A stretch of 64,000 bases of DNA, from NCBI GenBank assembly GCA_964017145.1, contig OZ024845.1, forward strand, positions 2,542,001 through 2,606,000, read 5' to 3'. The notes under the pieces are model-generated. The model ran no database searches and had not been told where the DNA came from. It saw only the letters and a list, made by a program, of their open reading frames with translations. Positions 46,212 to 60,426 of the stretch are shown here, piece by piece (within the stretch, counting starts at the first letter, position 1; each line of letters starts with the position of its first letter). The position numbers were made by a program, and so were the translations under genes. This DNA is from Agrocybe praecox. Lineage: Eukaryota > Basidiomycota > Agaricomycetes > Agaricales > Agrocybaceae.

Positions 46212-49130
46212 GGCCAAGGAGGTGAGAAAGTCGTGAAATTAATGCATCGGACATGTCGATGGTTAAAAGGTCATTTCAATTTGTCTTTTCAGACGGAACA
46301 TCACGTGGAGGAAATAAGAGGTTGTGTGTTGGCTGTAGTTCCCTAAGTTCATATCTGGAACACCAACCCTATCATTCTCATCGCCTGATCGTTGGTGTTC
46401 CTAAATCCAATATAGAGATACAGAGTTGGACGCGGCGTCTCAAGGAACCCCGTCAATACCTACATGTAAGGACAAGGAAGCGGACCCATAGGTGAGCCAG
46501 TTCTACCGAGGTTTCATGAGAGATTTCACGCCCTGATAACAATATGATTGAGCCATCAGCATTGATATGGTGTAGGAATTGAGAAAAGAGACTCATGGAT
46601 TCGATGAAGTTCGCATATCAGGCAGGATTTGTCATGTATGAACCTTCCCTATTTCTCAATGGAACGTCGAATGAATCATGGACAGTCGTGGTACACAGTA
46701 GCTGCCGGACCTACCAGGCCGCCAGCGTAGTCCAATGGGGCACATTTGACGCACCGACAAGGATTTTCGAGAAGATGTGCTTTATTTAAAGCTGAGTTGA
46801 GAAAATACCTCAGAGAAATTGTATATGTCTGACGAGCTTTAGAGGTCCCGGCAGTTGCCTCACACATGAATGGCCGACATTTATCCATTCCACGACAATT
46901 AGCCGTTGAATGAGACGAAAACGAGGGGAAGCTATCTGTTGACAGCCCAGGCATGCAGCGAAACCTAGAAAGAGCTCTAGATGAGGCGTTTATTTGTGAA
47001 ACACTCTATTTCAAAGCGCTCCAATTTTGCATTGAGCAATGCACTTTCGAAGGTTCCGAGAACCTATCGCTGAGTGAATAATTTTTATCTTGAATGACAC
47101 AACCTTCGCTCACCTATTCTACAGGAAGTTACACTTTTTTGAGTTCTCATGGAGATATAGATGCAATGATCCAATTGGAACGTACATCTGTAGCGGCCAC
47201 ACAATATTAGCTTTCACCGAGGGCTTTACCATGGACAAACCACCATGAGACCGTGTTTCAAGCGCCAACATACGAAGGTCCGTCAGCCACCACGAGTAAG
47301 CATGCGATATACCTCAGGATTTTACTTTTGCAAGCCACTCACCCATTAATAAATAGAAAAACGGGGTTGTCTAAGTAAATCCCCTCTGATTTTCGGAGCC
47401 AGTCAGCTTTCAGTGATCCTTGCCTTCCAGAATCCAACATAGAGCGATAGACGCTATGATAGGTAAATCATAGATGGTATGTCGGATTTTATTAGTCGCC
47501 AACGCGAATAACAAGTATCACTTGTCGTTCGGGTCCTGTAACACTCGGAGGAGGCTAAAAATCCCGCGAACATGACTCGCGCCCAACGGTCGAGGACGTG
47601 AAAGAACATAGGTCGATTGTACACCCGCGTTCTAGGATTATAAACCAGGAATTCGTGTCGAACTGACCCTCGCATGGGCTTCAGCACCCAGTTATCCTTG
47701 TAGCGCGCCGCTTCGCATAAGAAGAAAAACCAGTCATCAAAGAAAAAGAGGGATTTATAGTCGACGTTATTGCGACGTTCACTTTCTTGCATCCGCACAG
47801 AAAGGGCGTGGGAAACAATCGACCGCTATTCAATTCATCTTTTTTATATCTCTGTCAGCTAACGGCCACTATTTAGACGAGGTTTTAACACGCGAATGGT
47901 TGAGGCTATGCACTAATTTTAAGAAAATCTAATTGCAAGGTACGTTATCCCAAGGTTAACTGAATAAACGTGCGGTACACATGTTAATTTGATGACTTCG
48001 TCCAAGACAAAAACGATGATAGCGTCGCTTTGGCATAGGGACACAAATATATTCTTGTCAGTACATTGAATTAAAGAAAGAAAGACATTACATAAAGAAA
48101 TAAATAAACTCAGTTCAAGTCGTACCGCTCCTAAGTCCCAATCGAGTCATCTACGATCAGTGGCATGTACCGGCCAGAAAGACAGAAAAGTAAAGAAAAC
48201 TGAGACTAGACAGTACATCGGTAGCACCGATAATAATAAGAGATTTCGATATACCGTTTTAGATAAAGACTTTACTGTGTATAAACTGAACAGTAATGTA
48301 AACAAAGGGCGACGGAAGGTGAAGACAAAGATAAAAAGCTCGGCTCGCCGGTATGTAGTTAAATACAAACGGTTTACTATGAAATACTGATACCTCAGAA
48401 AAATGGAGGAAGGGGAAAGAAACACGGAGGAGCGTTCACAAAAAACTGAGTACACAGAGTAATTACACAAGATAGGATTAAATGAACTCTTCAAGTCGTG
48501 GTATATGTGTATAATTGTTTAATGGTGGTTTGCTGGAGATTGGAACAAAGATTCCATTTCAACAAAAAAAAGCGAACGACCTAAAACCAAAAATATCAAT
48601 TGTTTGTAAAGTCACAAAGCGTACCAAGCAAAATACGAATACGAACACGTCGTAGTAAATCCCCTCCCACAAGAAATTCTAATTGATATGCACATGTCGC
48701 CCAAATTGAACGGAGAATTTGGGTTTTATGCCAAAGAATGTGACATATAGAAATCTGGTTGAATCAGAGATGTAAATCGCAGGCATCGAGAAATTAGAGC
48801 ATACCCAGGAATAATGGCCCGTCTTTTGCGTTGGTCTGCGTTGAAATGAGACTAAAACTTTAACTTGAAAGAAAGTTGGAACTCACGAGTAATTTTAGGG
48901 CCCTGCAAGCTGAAAGACATTAATGAGAAGACAAAAGGAAAATATAGACGCGTACTGGTAACCAAAGGGCATAGTTGTGGTTGAAAGTAAAGGGCAGAAG
49001 AGAAGTACACTCCTGCAGCGGAGTCCTGCTCTGTGTACAGCCCCCGTGTCCTGACGTCAATTTAGTATTTATCTTATCTGATTATTTTCTCGAAGATCAT
49101 CCTATTATCTTATCTTATCTCGTCGGCCTG
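46212..49130. other. Long stretch without a supported gene
   Basis: Minus ORFs at 47,798-47,454 ('AARYKDNWVLKPMRGSVRHE') and 46,954-46,676 ('KAHLLENPCRCVKCAPLDYA') have moderately protein-like composition and may be exons of one decayed minus-strand gene, but I cannot connect them. 47,900-49,000 shows nothing except AT-rich sequence. Confidence 0.3.
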
Positions 49131-49133
49131 CAC

Positions 49134-49320
49134 GCGCACGGCTGGCGCCGAACATTATCTGCCGTCCTAATAGTTGGCTGTGGAAAAGGTTTTCTGCTCA
49201 TATTACTCGGAGAGATATTTCTAAAAAATTCTTATCAGGAAATTAACAGAAAATATTTTGATTGACCCCTATTAATTTGTCAAATTTGTGTCAAATAGTG
49301 GCTGGCGCCAGCCGTGCTGC
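49134..49320. mobile_element. Small foldback element bounded by GCACGGCTGGCGCC
   Basis: GCACGGCTGGCGCC (about 49,136-49,149) is inverted at about 49,305-49,318 (GGCGCCAGCCGTGC), enclosing roughly 155 bp of AT-rich DNA. The right arm itself is part of the perfect palindrome GGCTGGCGCCAGCC. ATCTTATCTTATCT precedes the left arm. It is compatible with a non-autonomous MITE, but no target-site duplication is evident. Confidence 0.5.
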
Positions 49321-50425
49321 CAGAATTCCTCTTAACCATCAGTTACGCCTCTTTGAATGACTCTGGGACCTGTAGTTTGCATATTTAACGCTAAGAATAC
49401 AAAAACAAGTCAGGAGACACGGGATACACCGGTAAGATTGTTTCGCAACATGGAGGGGTCTATTTGTTATAGCAATAGATATTGCCTACACGACTTCCAA
49501 GTTCCCTTGAGTTACCATCGAGCAACTCAAGAGAAACTTGTTTGTTTCTACATGGAAAGACGGTACTATACATAGCTCTCTAATATTGTATAACGCAGTC
49601 TCCTGGCTATCCGAGCGACTCACGATAGAGGTTAATATTGAAAATTGAACTGCTTACTACAAGCATTTCTAGTATACCGCGTCATATCGCATGTATCGAA
49701 ACCCTGGGCCAGACCCAAGCAACCGGTAAGAATCGCGCAAACCCATTGAATAGAGCATGTCTCAAGCGAGGTCAAGGTGGTTTCCAACATACGATCCAAT
49801 AGAAAAGCGTACCACAGAATGCGCCCACGAGTCAATTCGATGGTAACAATGTGAAATTTGAATCTCAGCAGGATGGGTACCGTTTCCATGGCCCTGGGTC
49901 CTTAGCTCATTTAATCAGAACAGACCCGGATGCACATTTGATATCCTCTCATCGTCGCCAGATTTCACAAAATGGAACTAGGAACAGACAATGATAATGG
50001 CATACCTCGCTCCTGGGGTTCGATCCTACGCAGCCAATGGCACACTAGCACGTAGTATGTACGCACCTCCTTTGTTTTCTTAACAATGTGGAGAGATTCT
50101 AAAATTATCACAAAAGGTACTATGACCCGCAGGGAACACGTAAATTTCCAAAGCGACTACTAACCAGGCTTCCCTTCGAGCAGTCACTAGTCAACTTTTA
50201 TCTTTTCCTAGTATCTTCTGTGACCTCCTATATATAAGCCGCCAGTCAAGAAACATAGTAATAGCTCGTGGTGTGCACATCAAAGCCCGGGAAAGGGAAG
50301 ACGACCAGGATACTATGCAGGCGGATATGTCCGATGATCAGACATAATCAGTGAATCATGGTAACCATTCCGGTCGTCTAGTTACCAATATGACCAATAA
50401 AGTCGCGCAGAATTCGCGCGTTGTA
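49321..50425. other. Intergenic, no gene seen
   Basis: No supported coding frame. TATATATAAG near 50,228 and the downstream promoter of the Egh16-like gene lie at its right end. Confidence 0.4.
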
Positions 50426-50435
50426 TTTCTTTCGC

Positions 50436-50669
50436 GTCGATGTATAAAAAGGATAATGAAATGGCTCACCGGCTTTTCTTCAGTCTTTTCTTTTCCCCCA
50501 AGGTCTCCCCCAGCCTGCATACTAGTCTCCCCAGGACCGGTTCCTTTCACCTCTTTCTTCATCCAACCCCCTTTTTACCTTCCAACACCGTGTGTTGTTT
50601 TCTCCAACTCTAACCAGCCCTTCTTTTCCTCGAGCTAGTCCTCATCACTTTCTTTCCTTATTTGAAAAC
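50436..50669 (+). promoter_or_regulatory. Promoter and CT-rich leader of the Egh16-like gene
   Basis: TGTATAAAAA at 50,441-50,450 is a good TATA box, followed by a pyrimidine-rich stretch (TTTTCTTCAGTCTTTTC.. at 50,475-50,505) typical of highly expressed fungal genes, and a leader of about 190 nt to the ATG at 50,670. Confidence 0.6.
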
Positions 50670-51704
50670 ATGTTCGCCAAAATCTGGACCTCTGCCGCTC
50701 TCGTCCTCGCTCTGTGTATGCAAGTCAGCGCACACGCTGCTGTCTCCCCTGCTCTCGGAGTTTCAGGTACACCAGTCCGCGGCAACGTTAAGCGTCCCAA
50801 CAATGCCAACGCTTGCGGTGCCGGTGTGAATATCGCCAACACGATCGACACTTCGACCGCGGTTGCTGCAAATGCTGCGGGACAATTCGACGCTGCAGCT
50901 ATCAACTTTAATGGGTAAACAAGCACCCTTACCATAAGTTTCGCGTGCTTACTGTTTTATGTTATCCAGCGGTGCTGATGGTTCAAGAAAGTTTACCGCT
51001 AAAGTCGATGCTACTGGTACAGGAAAGAGTTTTGTCGCCATGACCATTGACACGAACGGTGATGCTGTGAGTTTTTGTTCGCAATATGAAATAGTTGATG
51101 TGGATTTCTTACTGAGAAATATTATAATCGCAGGCACCCACCGATGTAGGCCAACAAACTCTTGTTGCTACTCTCCCAGCTGGAACCAAGTGCACTGGAG
51201 GATCTACCAAGAACAAATGTTTAGTGGTACGTCGCGGATTATAAAGCTCAAGCAGAACTTGGTTTGGCTGATTCTGGTACAGCAATTCGTATCAACAGCT
51301 GGTTTCGGTAACTGTGTCGTCGTCTCGCAAGGCGCTGCTAGTGCTAGTGCTGCTCAGGGTGCCACTGCTGCTAATGGTGCTGGTGCTGCTAATGGTGCTG
51401 CTGCAGCTGCTCAGGGTGCCACTGCTGCTAAGGGTACCACTGCTGCTAAGGGTGCTGCTGCTGCTGCTAAGGGTGCCGCTGCTGCCAAGGGTGCTGCTGC
51501 TGCCAAAGGTGCCAAGGGTGCTGCTGCCACTAAAGGAAAGAAGGAAGCTGTAAGTCAAAATTCGTACTAATGGACCAGGTCGCCGACTAACATTATTTCC
51601 AGGGTACACGTGCTGCTCGCTCTTTACTCACCGAACTCGAAGCTCGCGGTGAAGAGGCCGTAGAAGTCGTCAAGCGTGGTATTGCGAGCTGGCTGTGGGC
51701 TTAA
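50670..51704 (+). CDS. Secreted Egh16-like protein with AAKG repeat tail
   Basis: Five exons close in phase: 50,670-50,914, 50,970-51,066, 51,134-51,226, 51,283-51,549 and 51,603-51,704, giving 267 aa. The start at 50,670 gives a clear signal peptide (MFAKIWTSAALVLALCMQVS-AHA). The mature domain, 'AAVSPALGVSGTPVRGNVKR', 'FTAKVDATGTGKSFVAMTID', 'LPAGTKCTGG' and 'CLVQFVSTAGFGNCVVVSQG', matches the Egh16-like (GEgh16/MAS1-type) secreted family, first noticed in pathogen appressoria but widespread in saprotrophic fungi. Cys residues are consistent with disulfides. About 75 residues of Ala/Gly/Lys repeats (AAKGAAAAKG, histone-H1-like) follow, then 'RSLLTELEARGEEAVEVVKR' and a short tail. Function unknown; cell-surface or matrix role inferred. 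Confidence 0.85.
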
Positions 51705-53166
51705 ATTGACTCAGCCGCTCCGTTTTATCTCGCCGGCAAGAGATAGAGAAAACATCCCTCATAACAAACACACGAGTCCTTTTTTAACCATTTTACCATC
51801 ATCATTCACCTGGGATTACTTTTTTTACATGTATTCTTATCGTACCACATCGATTTGAAAATGCAAGGCTGGGGTTTCTGTCTTTTATTATTGAGCGGGA
51901 GGTTGAGGCCGTGAGGAGTGAACTTCGAAGACAGAAGTCAGAGCTGTGTCGAGGCGATGGCATTCACTTCACTAAGCACCCTAGGGCGATTTTTTTCCCC
52001 GGTCAAGCTGCCCGTCGTTCGAGATAGCTGACCCGCGCGACAAGCCGCCTGCCTGGTAAACCTTAACAGATTGATATCTGTACCATATAGGATTATTCCA
52101 ACAAATCAGCCGGGAGTACATCATGCATCAGCCTTAAATATATGCCCAATATTGCTAATTAGCGCAGGATATTTCAATAGATCATAAATAAACAGATTAT
52201 ATCCTATTACGATCACACATACTCTACTAGCTACTGTATGTTTAAAAGCTCGAATTATACGATTGCGAATGCGGCCAACTTTGAACGTCCTTAGTGTCGC
52301 GACACATGTGTCTTGAGCGTCAATATAGCCGAAGATTCCCTCTTCGGGCAATTCATGCCTAAGAGCACAAAGCGACGGTCACTCTAGGAGACATATTTGT
52401 GCAAAACAGTGGTCTAAGCAGGATACGAGTGAACGGAACTATAAGGCTACCGAATTGTGTATGAGCTTTCTAGACATCATAGCAGGAGAAATCAGCCCGA
52501 AATGTGCTAAATTGCTGACCTAGGTGAAGATGCGTAAATATAAGAAATTGGCAGTGCGGACTCAAGACGAGTCATAGATACCGGGTACAACGATCTGCAT
52601 GCGCAGTTTGGGTGAAGCAACATCCGACAAAATATCCATGTTGCGATCGGCTAATATTTTCGCGCCCAGGACTCCCAGAAAAAAAAGGACAAGAGAATTG
52701 AGCGGCTCAAACAGCGTTGTATTGTATACGTATAATCGTAAGTGAATGGACAAATGAAGCAAGCCATCTTAACGCGCGAGCAATGTTTGAGCCCCAGTGA
52801 CTGTCAGGAGGCCTAAGTTGAAAATTTGGTGAAAATATAGTGGGTAAATTGCCAGAGATATGTACAGCCGCAGAGTTAGCCACGGAAAGGAGCCGGGAAG
52901 GCGATACTGGGTCTAGAGAGATAAGAAATGCGATGCCCAAACAAGAGAATTTAAAGGCGTTGTTTGTCCTTGTTTGTTACCCCTAAACCCAATATCAGGA
53001 CAGCTGAAAACCTCAACTTCTCCAGCAACCACACCCTCTTATCTTTCCTTCCACTCACCCGTTTTTTCTCTCTCAGGTGTGTATCGCTCTTTTGCAAACC
53101 TATACAGCGAGCTCATCGCCACATTTTTTGCAGACATCATCTTCCCCCGATATCTTTTAGTTCAAT
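51705..53166. other. Intergenic region before GFA1
   Basis: Contains the Egh16-like 3' UTR and, toward the right, the GFA1 promoter with a CT-rich tract (53,055-53,080). A minus ORF at 52,562-52,762 has a hydrophobic stretch 'SLVLFFLGVLGAKILADRNM' but no other support. Confidence 0.4.
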
Positions 53167-55703
<2,537 letters not shown>

Positions 55704-56255
55704 AGGGATTTAAGTTTCTATCTTTTCTTCAAAATGTTACGATAATGATGACATGGGACGATCGAACACTTTAGATTTCTATATTTTCATTTTCTCTGAA
55801 TCCTCTCCTTAATACTCGTGCTCGCCCCTTTCCCTCTTTTCGTCTTCTTCCAAAATATCCTTGGATCCCTTGGATTTCATGTTTGCATATATCACGGACT
55901 CGGACTTATATCCAGATTTAAAAAAATTACTGTACTTTTACTTTTCATGGACCTTTTGTGTTTTATCGTATCATCCATCGGTCTCTTTTTTTGCTACTTT
56001 CGATCCCATTCGCTGTAATTTCATTGTAATCGGATCACGCCCGATACAATGATTTCATGAATAGACGATAGTTAAGAGGATGTGTTCAACGTTCAGCCTT
56101 TATGCAGAGGAACAATCTGTTTGCGAATGGTTTATGTTATATCCACAGGCTCAGACTTGAAGGAGGAGGTACGGGCTCTTGTATTTTAACGGACAATTAT
56201 ACAATGTATGGCACGTAGTCTTCTCCGTATTTTTTTTTTTTTTTTTGCTACTTGC
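55704..56255. other. GFA1 3' flank
   Basis: T-rich sequence; a pure T run of about 18 lies at 56,230-56,247. No gene seen. Confidence 0.4.
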
Positions 56256-56618
56256 CTAACTGGCAAGGAGATGATGAGTTTTTCCTTCGCTTTGCTGATC
56301 AGGCAGACTCATGACCCATGTCTGGTTAATCCAACTCGTGCAGATCACACTTGTCATTGCCTTATGTGATGGACAGTGAGCACCATCGCGTGGCACCGCC
56401 CGTGTATTTTCCCCGATCCCCGTCATCGTCACACACTGTTTTGGGTTGAAGTGGTGGTAATCCTTCGGGTTGGATGGGTGATGCAGGTATAAAGCCTCTC
56501 CATGAGACGAAATAGTAGGCGTACCACGATAAGCTGGCGTGTCTGATTGGAACTTTTTGAGGTATGCACTTAATTTCGATAAGGTTGCCCTTCTTCCTTC
56601 TCTACTATCTGGAGTCAA
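56256..56618 (-). CDS. Hypothetical protein, C-terminal part
   Basis: The minus-strand frame of 120 codons reads 'EGRRATLSKLSAYLKKFQSD', 'TPAYRGTPTISSHGEALYLH', 'HFNPKQCVTMTGIGENTRAV' and 'AHCPSHKAMTSVICTSWINQ'. Composition and even residue use look like a folded protein. A possible intron (56,678 down to 56,611) would link it to an upstream exon ending 'RYIYQNLE'. I know no named family. It is convergent with GFA1. Confidence 0.4.
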   Translation of the reverse strand: MTPDSREGRRATLSKLSAYLKKFQSDTPAYRGTPTISSHGEALYLHHPSNPKDYHHFNPKQCVTMTGIGENTRAVPRDGAHCPSHKAMTSVICTSWINQTWVMSLPDQQSEGKTHHLLAS

Positions 56619-59600
56619 GTAGGAATCGAATGTGTCAGTTTTATTTGCAACAGGAAAATTTAAGGTAAAGAATCAATACCTCGAGATTTTGGTATATGTA
56701 CCTGAAGAAGGCATTCCCATTCTTGTTTAGATGATCATCAGACTGGAACCTTCCCTATAACGCAGAGAATCCGAGAATTATTGTGCGCTATCCAGGTACA
56801 ATTGGGAGCTGCTGTAGTCTCGATGTTTCAGTATCGTAGAAATAAGCCACAGCATGCCTTGATATCGACCTGCAGACATCGGAGAGGGGGAGTCTAGCAA
56901 AACTTGGAGATATTATCGAATTTTGTCGTGTCATGGTTGTCAATAAAAAGCATCTGAATTTGATAAGGACAGTGGACACGTCTGGAAGCCCAGGAAGCTG
57001 CATAATATTTTGATGCTAATGCTCAAACGTGGAAATCGACAGTGGCTTGTTGAATTCAGAGGTAAGCTGCACCAGCTTGAGACCCAGCTACCGAGTCCGC
57101 ATAAATTTCCTGGCAAGGTTTTTCCATTGATTTAAAGGCAGAAAAACATTTGAGGAGCATCAGAGAGACAAATCAGGGCCGCAGGTCCGATGTATATTCC
57201 GTATAGTAGAAATGAGAATTTGAAACGGAAAGATATCAGTTGGGGCAGAAGTAATTGAATCTGAGCTTTAACATTTATTCTCTCACGGGTCACGGGTCAC
57301 ATGTCAAAATTTGTAGAGTCGCGACTGTGGCAGTGGCACGCGTCGCGCGACGCGTTCGGAAGGGTTTTGAATCGGGGTTTTGGGGAATTGCATTATCACT
57401 TTGATATTTTTTTTTACGTGTAATCACTTATAATGCTTGATTTATAAGATGTCTCGGTAAACTCAGGCTGAATGACAGACTCTAATGTTCTGTAGGCTCC
57501 AAACCACTACTCGACCACCATCATGATTCACGGCTTTCTTGCTTCTGATATATCTTACTATCAGAAATTTTTTTTCTCGTCATCTTCCACATCCTTCGTC
57601 AATATAGCGAGAAAATATTTATTCAGACCCCCCCTAGTACCGTATTTTTCTTTTTTGTCCGTTCGACTTCGCTGGTATTATCATGAAAGCAAAATTCGGC
57701 CATTGAGTCGGAACGCCACACAGGGTAGTGTACTATTCTGAATCCTCTCTATCTGCCGTATTTATATATTTATCTATTAACCTACAAAATCAGTATCACT
57801 TACAATGTAACCTAATACTAGAGCCCTGGTGATTGAATCAGAGCAGTAAATGCAAGTTACAAGAAGGCATTATATGCCCATTTATCGAACCAATTTCAAG
57901 CTTGGAATAATGTATGGCGATGATATGGGTAACACTGGTGCTTTGCTTCGATCAACGAACTATTAATTCTCCGCCGTGGCACGGATGAGCCTCTACTTCT
58001 GGAATGCATCATTTTCATAGCAACAATACGCCATCGCATCGCTCTTGTTGGGCACGAGATCGAGAGACAGTGGCGTGCCGAAGTTCGTCTTCTTACTGGG
58101 GGTACCTGTGGCTGCCTTTCCTTAGCGAAAAAAGTGACGGGCGTTAAACATAACGACAAAGTCAATACGCATATGACCGGATTCAGATCCGGCGCATGTG
58201 GCTCAGAGGTCAGGATATATTTACGAAAAACCAATGGTACGGTATTTGGATGACATAAAATGTCTATAGAAAGTGACAATTTACGACTGGAACGTTTTTG
58301 GGAGCTTCTGGGCTCAGATTTATAATTCATTCCGTCTTCATTCTCTCTTTAGCAAGGTCTGCTAGTTGATTGGGGTATATCATGATTGATTTTTCCGGGA
58401 AGAATTATATTCTGAAAATGCTACGTACGTGTGCCACCCCCTAACTTAAGTGTAATCACTGATGCGATGTGTACGTACTACGTACTTCGAGGAAAGAAAA
58501 GGTCGCACGCCGATTCATCTTTCCTGGGATGTAAGTGCTTAGTACTTGAGGCTGCTTGGTGGCTGATCTCATTGATCCCGACTCTCGTAATATAACGTAC
58601 ACCTTTCTTCTCGCCGTTTGCCTGGCTTCAACCCTGAGCGGCTGAGCCTCGTGCTCGTCAAACGAAAGAGCTCGCTAAGCGAAAGAAAGGTCTTTAGCTT
58701 TAGGATGAAGCGCAACAGGCACTCAATGAGTTGACTCGGATCGATATCGTCATTGACAGATTTACCTGGCGTAACGTAAGTAGGTAAGGTAGGGTAGCAA
58801 ATTTGACCCTAGACTAAGATAAAGATTCGTCTGTAGAACCTAAAATCTTTTTCATAAAAAAAAAAACGTCGTTGAGATTAGATAATATGCTTTCCAGTCG
58901 CAGCTCAAATATATACCTACTCCGTGCCGTGAGTGAGTACATGGTTAAAAAAAGAGTAGAATTTTATTGATGGAAATCGCTAGTGTTCAGTGCCTCTCGT
59001 ATCTCAACTTTGACTGGTTCTAGGATCCCTGTCATAGAATCTTTCGAGTTAAAGGTAGTTGTAAGCGCTTTACTCAGGGAACCCCACTTCTTTGTGCTGT
59101 TTATACACTTGAAGACCATAAACTGGTGTACGGTTCCGACGGCCAGCGCTGATGAACGCGAACGTCAATCGCCAGGTCATTGAGAAAAGTAAATTGCTTC
59201 CCATCGTCCGCCTATTTGACGCTTTCGCTCTCACCAACCCAAAAGTGCCAAAGATAGACATCTTATTTCCGTATTCGACGGAAAATATGTGACATATTCG
59301 ACAGACAGACCATTGAGAAGCCTTTTTTTTAAAAAGATTGTGATCTCTGTTTTTCTCTTCAGCTGGTTTGTTCGGCTCTCAATATCTCAAGCCGTGCACT
59401 AGAATTTTTGGGGAATGTAAGTTTCGGTGTCGCCTCTTGCCCGAGGAGTGGCTACTTACAAGGAATTGAAGGCTTCTTACGAGCGCAAAGTAAGCAACCT
59501 CCTACTCTGTAGGTTATCCACTTCTTGAGCCTGCGCAAACTAGCTCTCGACCATTGACTAAGTTTGTGATAGCAAATTTTGAGTATTTCTGATGCATAAC

Positions 59601-60426
59601 CAATCAAGTACAAGCAGTGATGCAGTGATGGCTGTATCATGCATCCCAGCGAGTCCCTTCCTTTCTTTTCTCTGGTGGCGAGCTGGGAATTAATGTAAGG
59701 CTTGACCCGTCGGATATATCTCCCCATAACTGAGGTAAATATCTGCATTTATACTTCCGTTACTCCTTCAACCCATGATTTCTTAGAGTTCATAATCATC
59801 ATCATTTAGGTTATCGCAGATGAATTCTTGGGCTCTCCGCTGGGTTCAGCGACGTACTCCTAACTAAGACTTTGCCTGTAACGACGAGGCGGGAATTCGT
59901 TGGCGGGTTCCACGCGGTTAAATGACCGACGCGACGGTGGTGCTTACCAAGGTAGTTCTTTAATGGAGCCTATGTTTTTCTCCTTTCTTCTCTGATGCGA
60001 TCCTGTCTATCGCCTATATGGGGAACGTTCATCTCGGAAGCATTTTTTTCGTATCGTGTTCTGTGAATGTGATCTAGGTCATACTTCCTCTCAGCAGAGT
60101 TTTCTCAGAGGACACACAGGAGCATCTATGTCTTCAGGGAAGGACGAAACAATATTAATCTGTTTGATTTAGGACCATTAAATGATCAATGAGAGAAGGA
60201 AGCACAGGCTTACGCTCATTCCTCTGCTTACGTTGCGAAGGACCGTTGGCAGGTGTAATTGGACCTTGAGGCTATCCCCGGAGGTACATAGAACTCTAAA
60301 CTAAACATAGCAGCCCGCCGAGTTCAAAAGCCCAGCCAAAATAGATTCTTTTTTCAGCGAGGTCAGTGCAGCTCCCCATTCGCTTCCTTACCCTCCATCT
60401 TATACCCCGTTGTCCACACCTCCAAC
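56619..60426. other. Long stretch without a supported gene
   Basis: Minus ORFs at 57,003-56,788 and 58,330-57,896 ('RAMRWRIVAMKMMHSRSRGS') are not recognisable. The perfect palindrome ACGCGTCGCGCGACGCGT lies at about 57,338-57,355. The stretch 58,430-58,500 repeats TACGTACGT-type words. The last 60 bases before 60,427 are the CT-rich leader of the 7-TM gene. Confidence 0.35.

Noticed and set aside
48147..48494. Minus-strand ORF of 115 codons rich in Phe, Leu and Ser
   Set aside because: The composition follows from A-rich plus-strand DNA; there is no motif, intron or homology signal.
50005..50030. tRNA T-arm (GGGTTCGATCC)
   Set aside because: The flanking bases do not form a T stem and no D or anticodon arm is found upstream.
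51292..51609. Minus-strand Ser/Thr-rich ORF of 105 codons
   Set aside because: It is the antisense of the Ala/Gly/Lys repeat of the Egh16-like gene.
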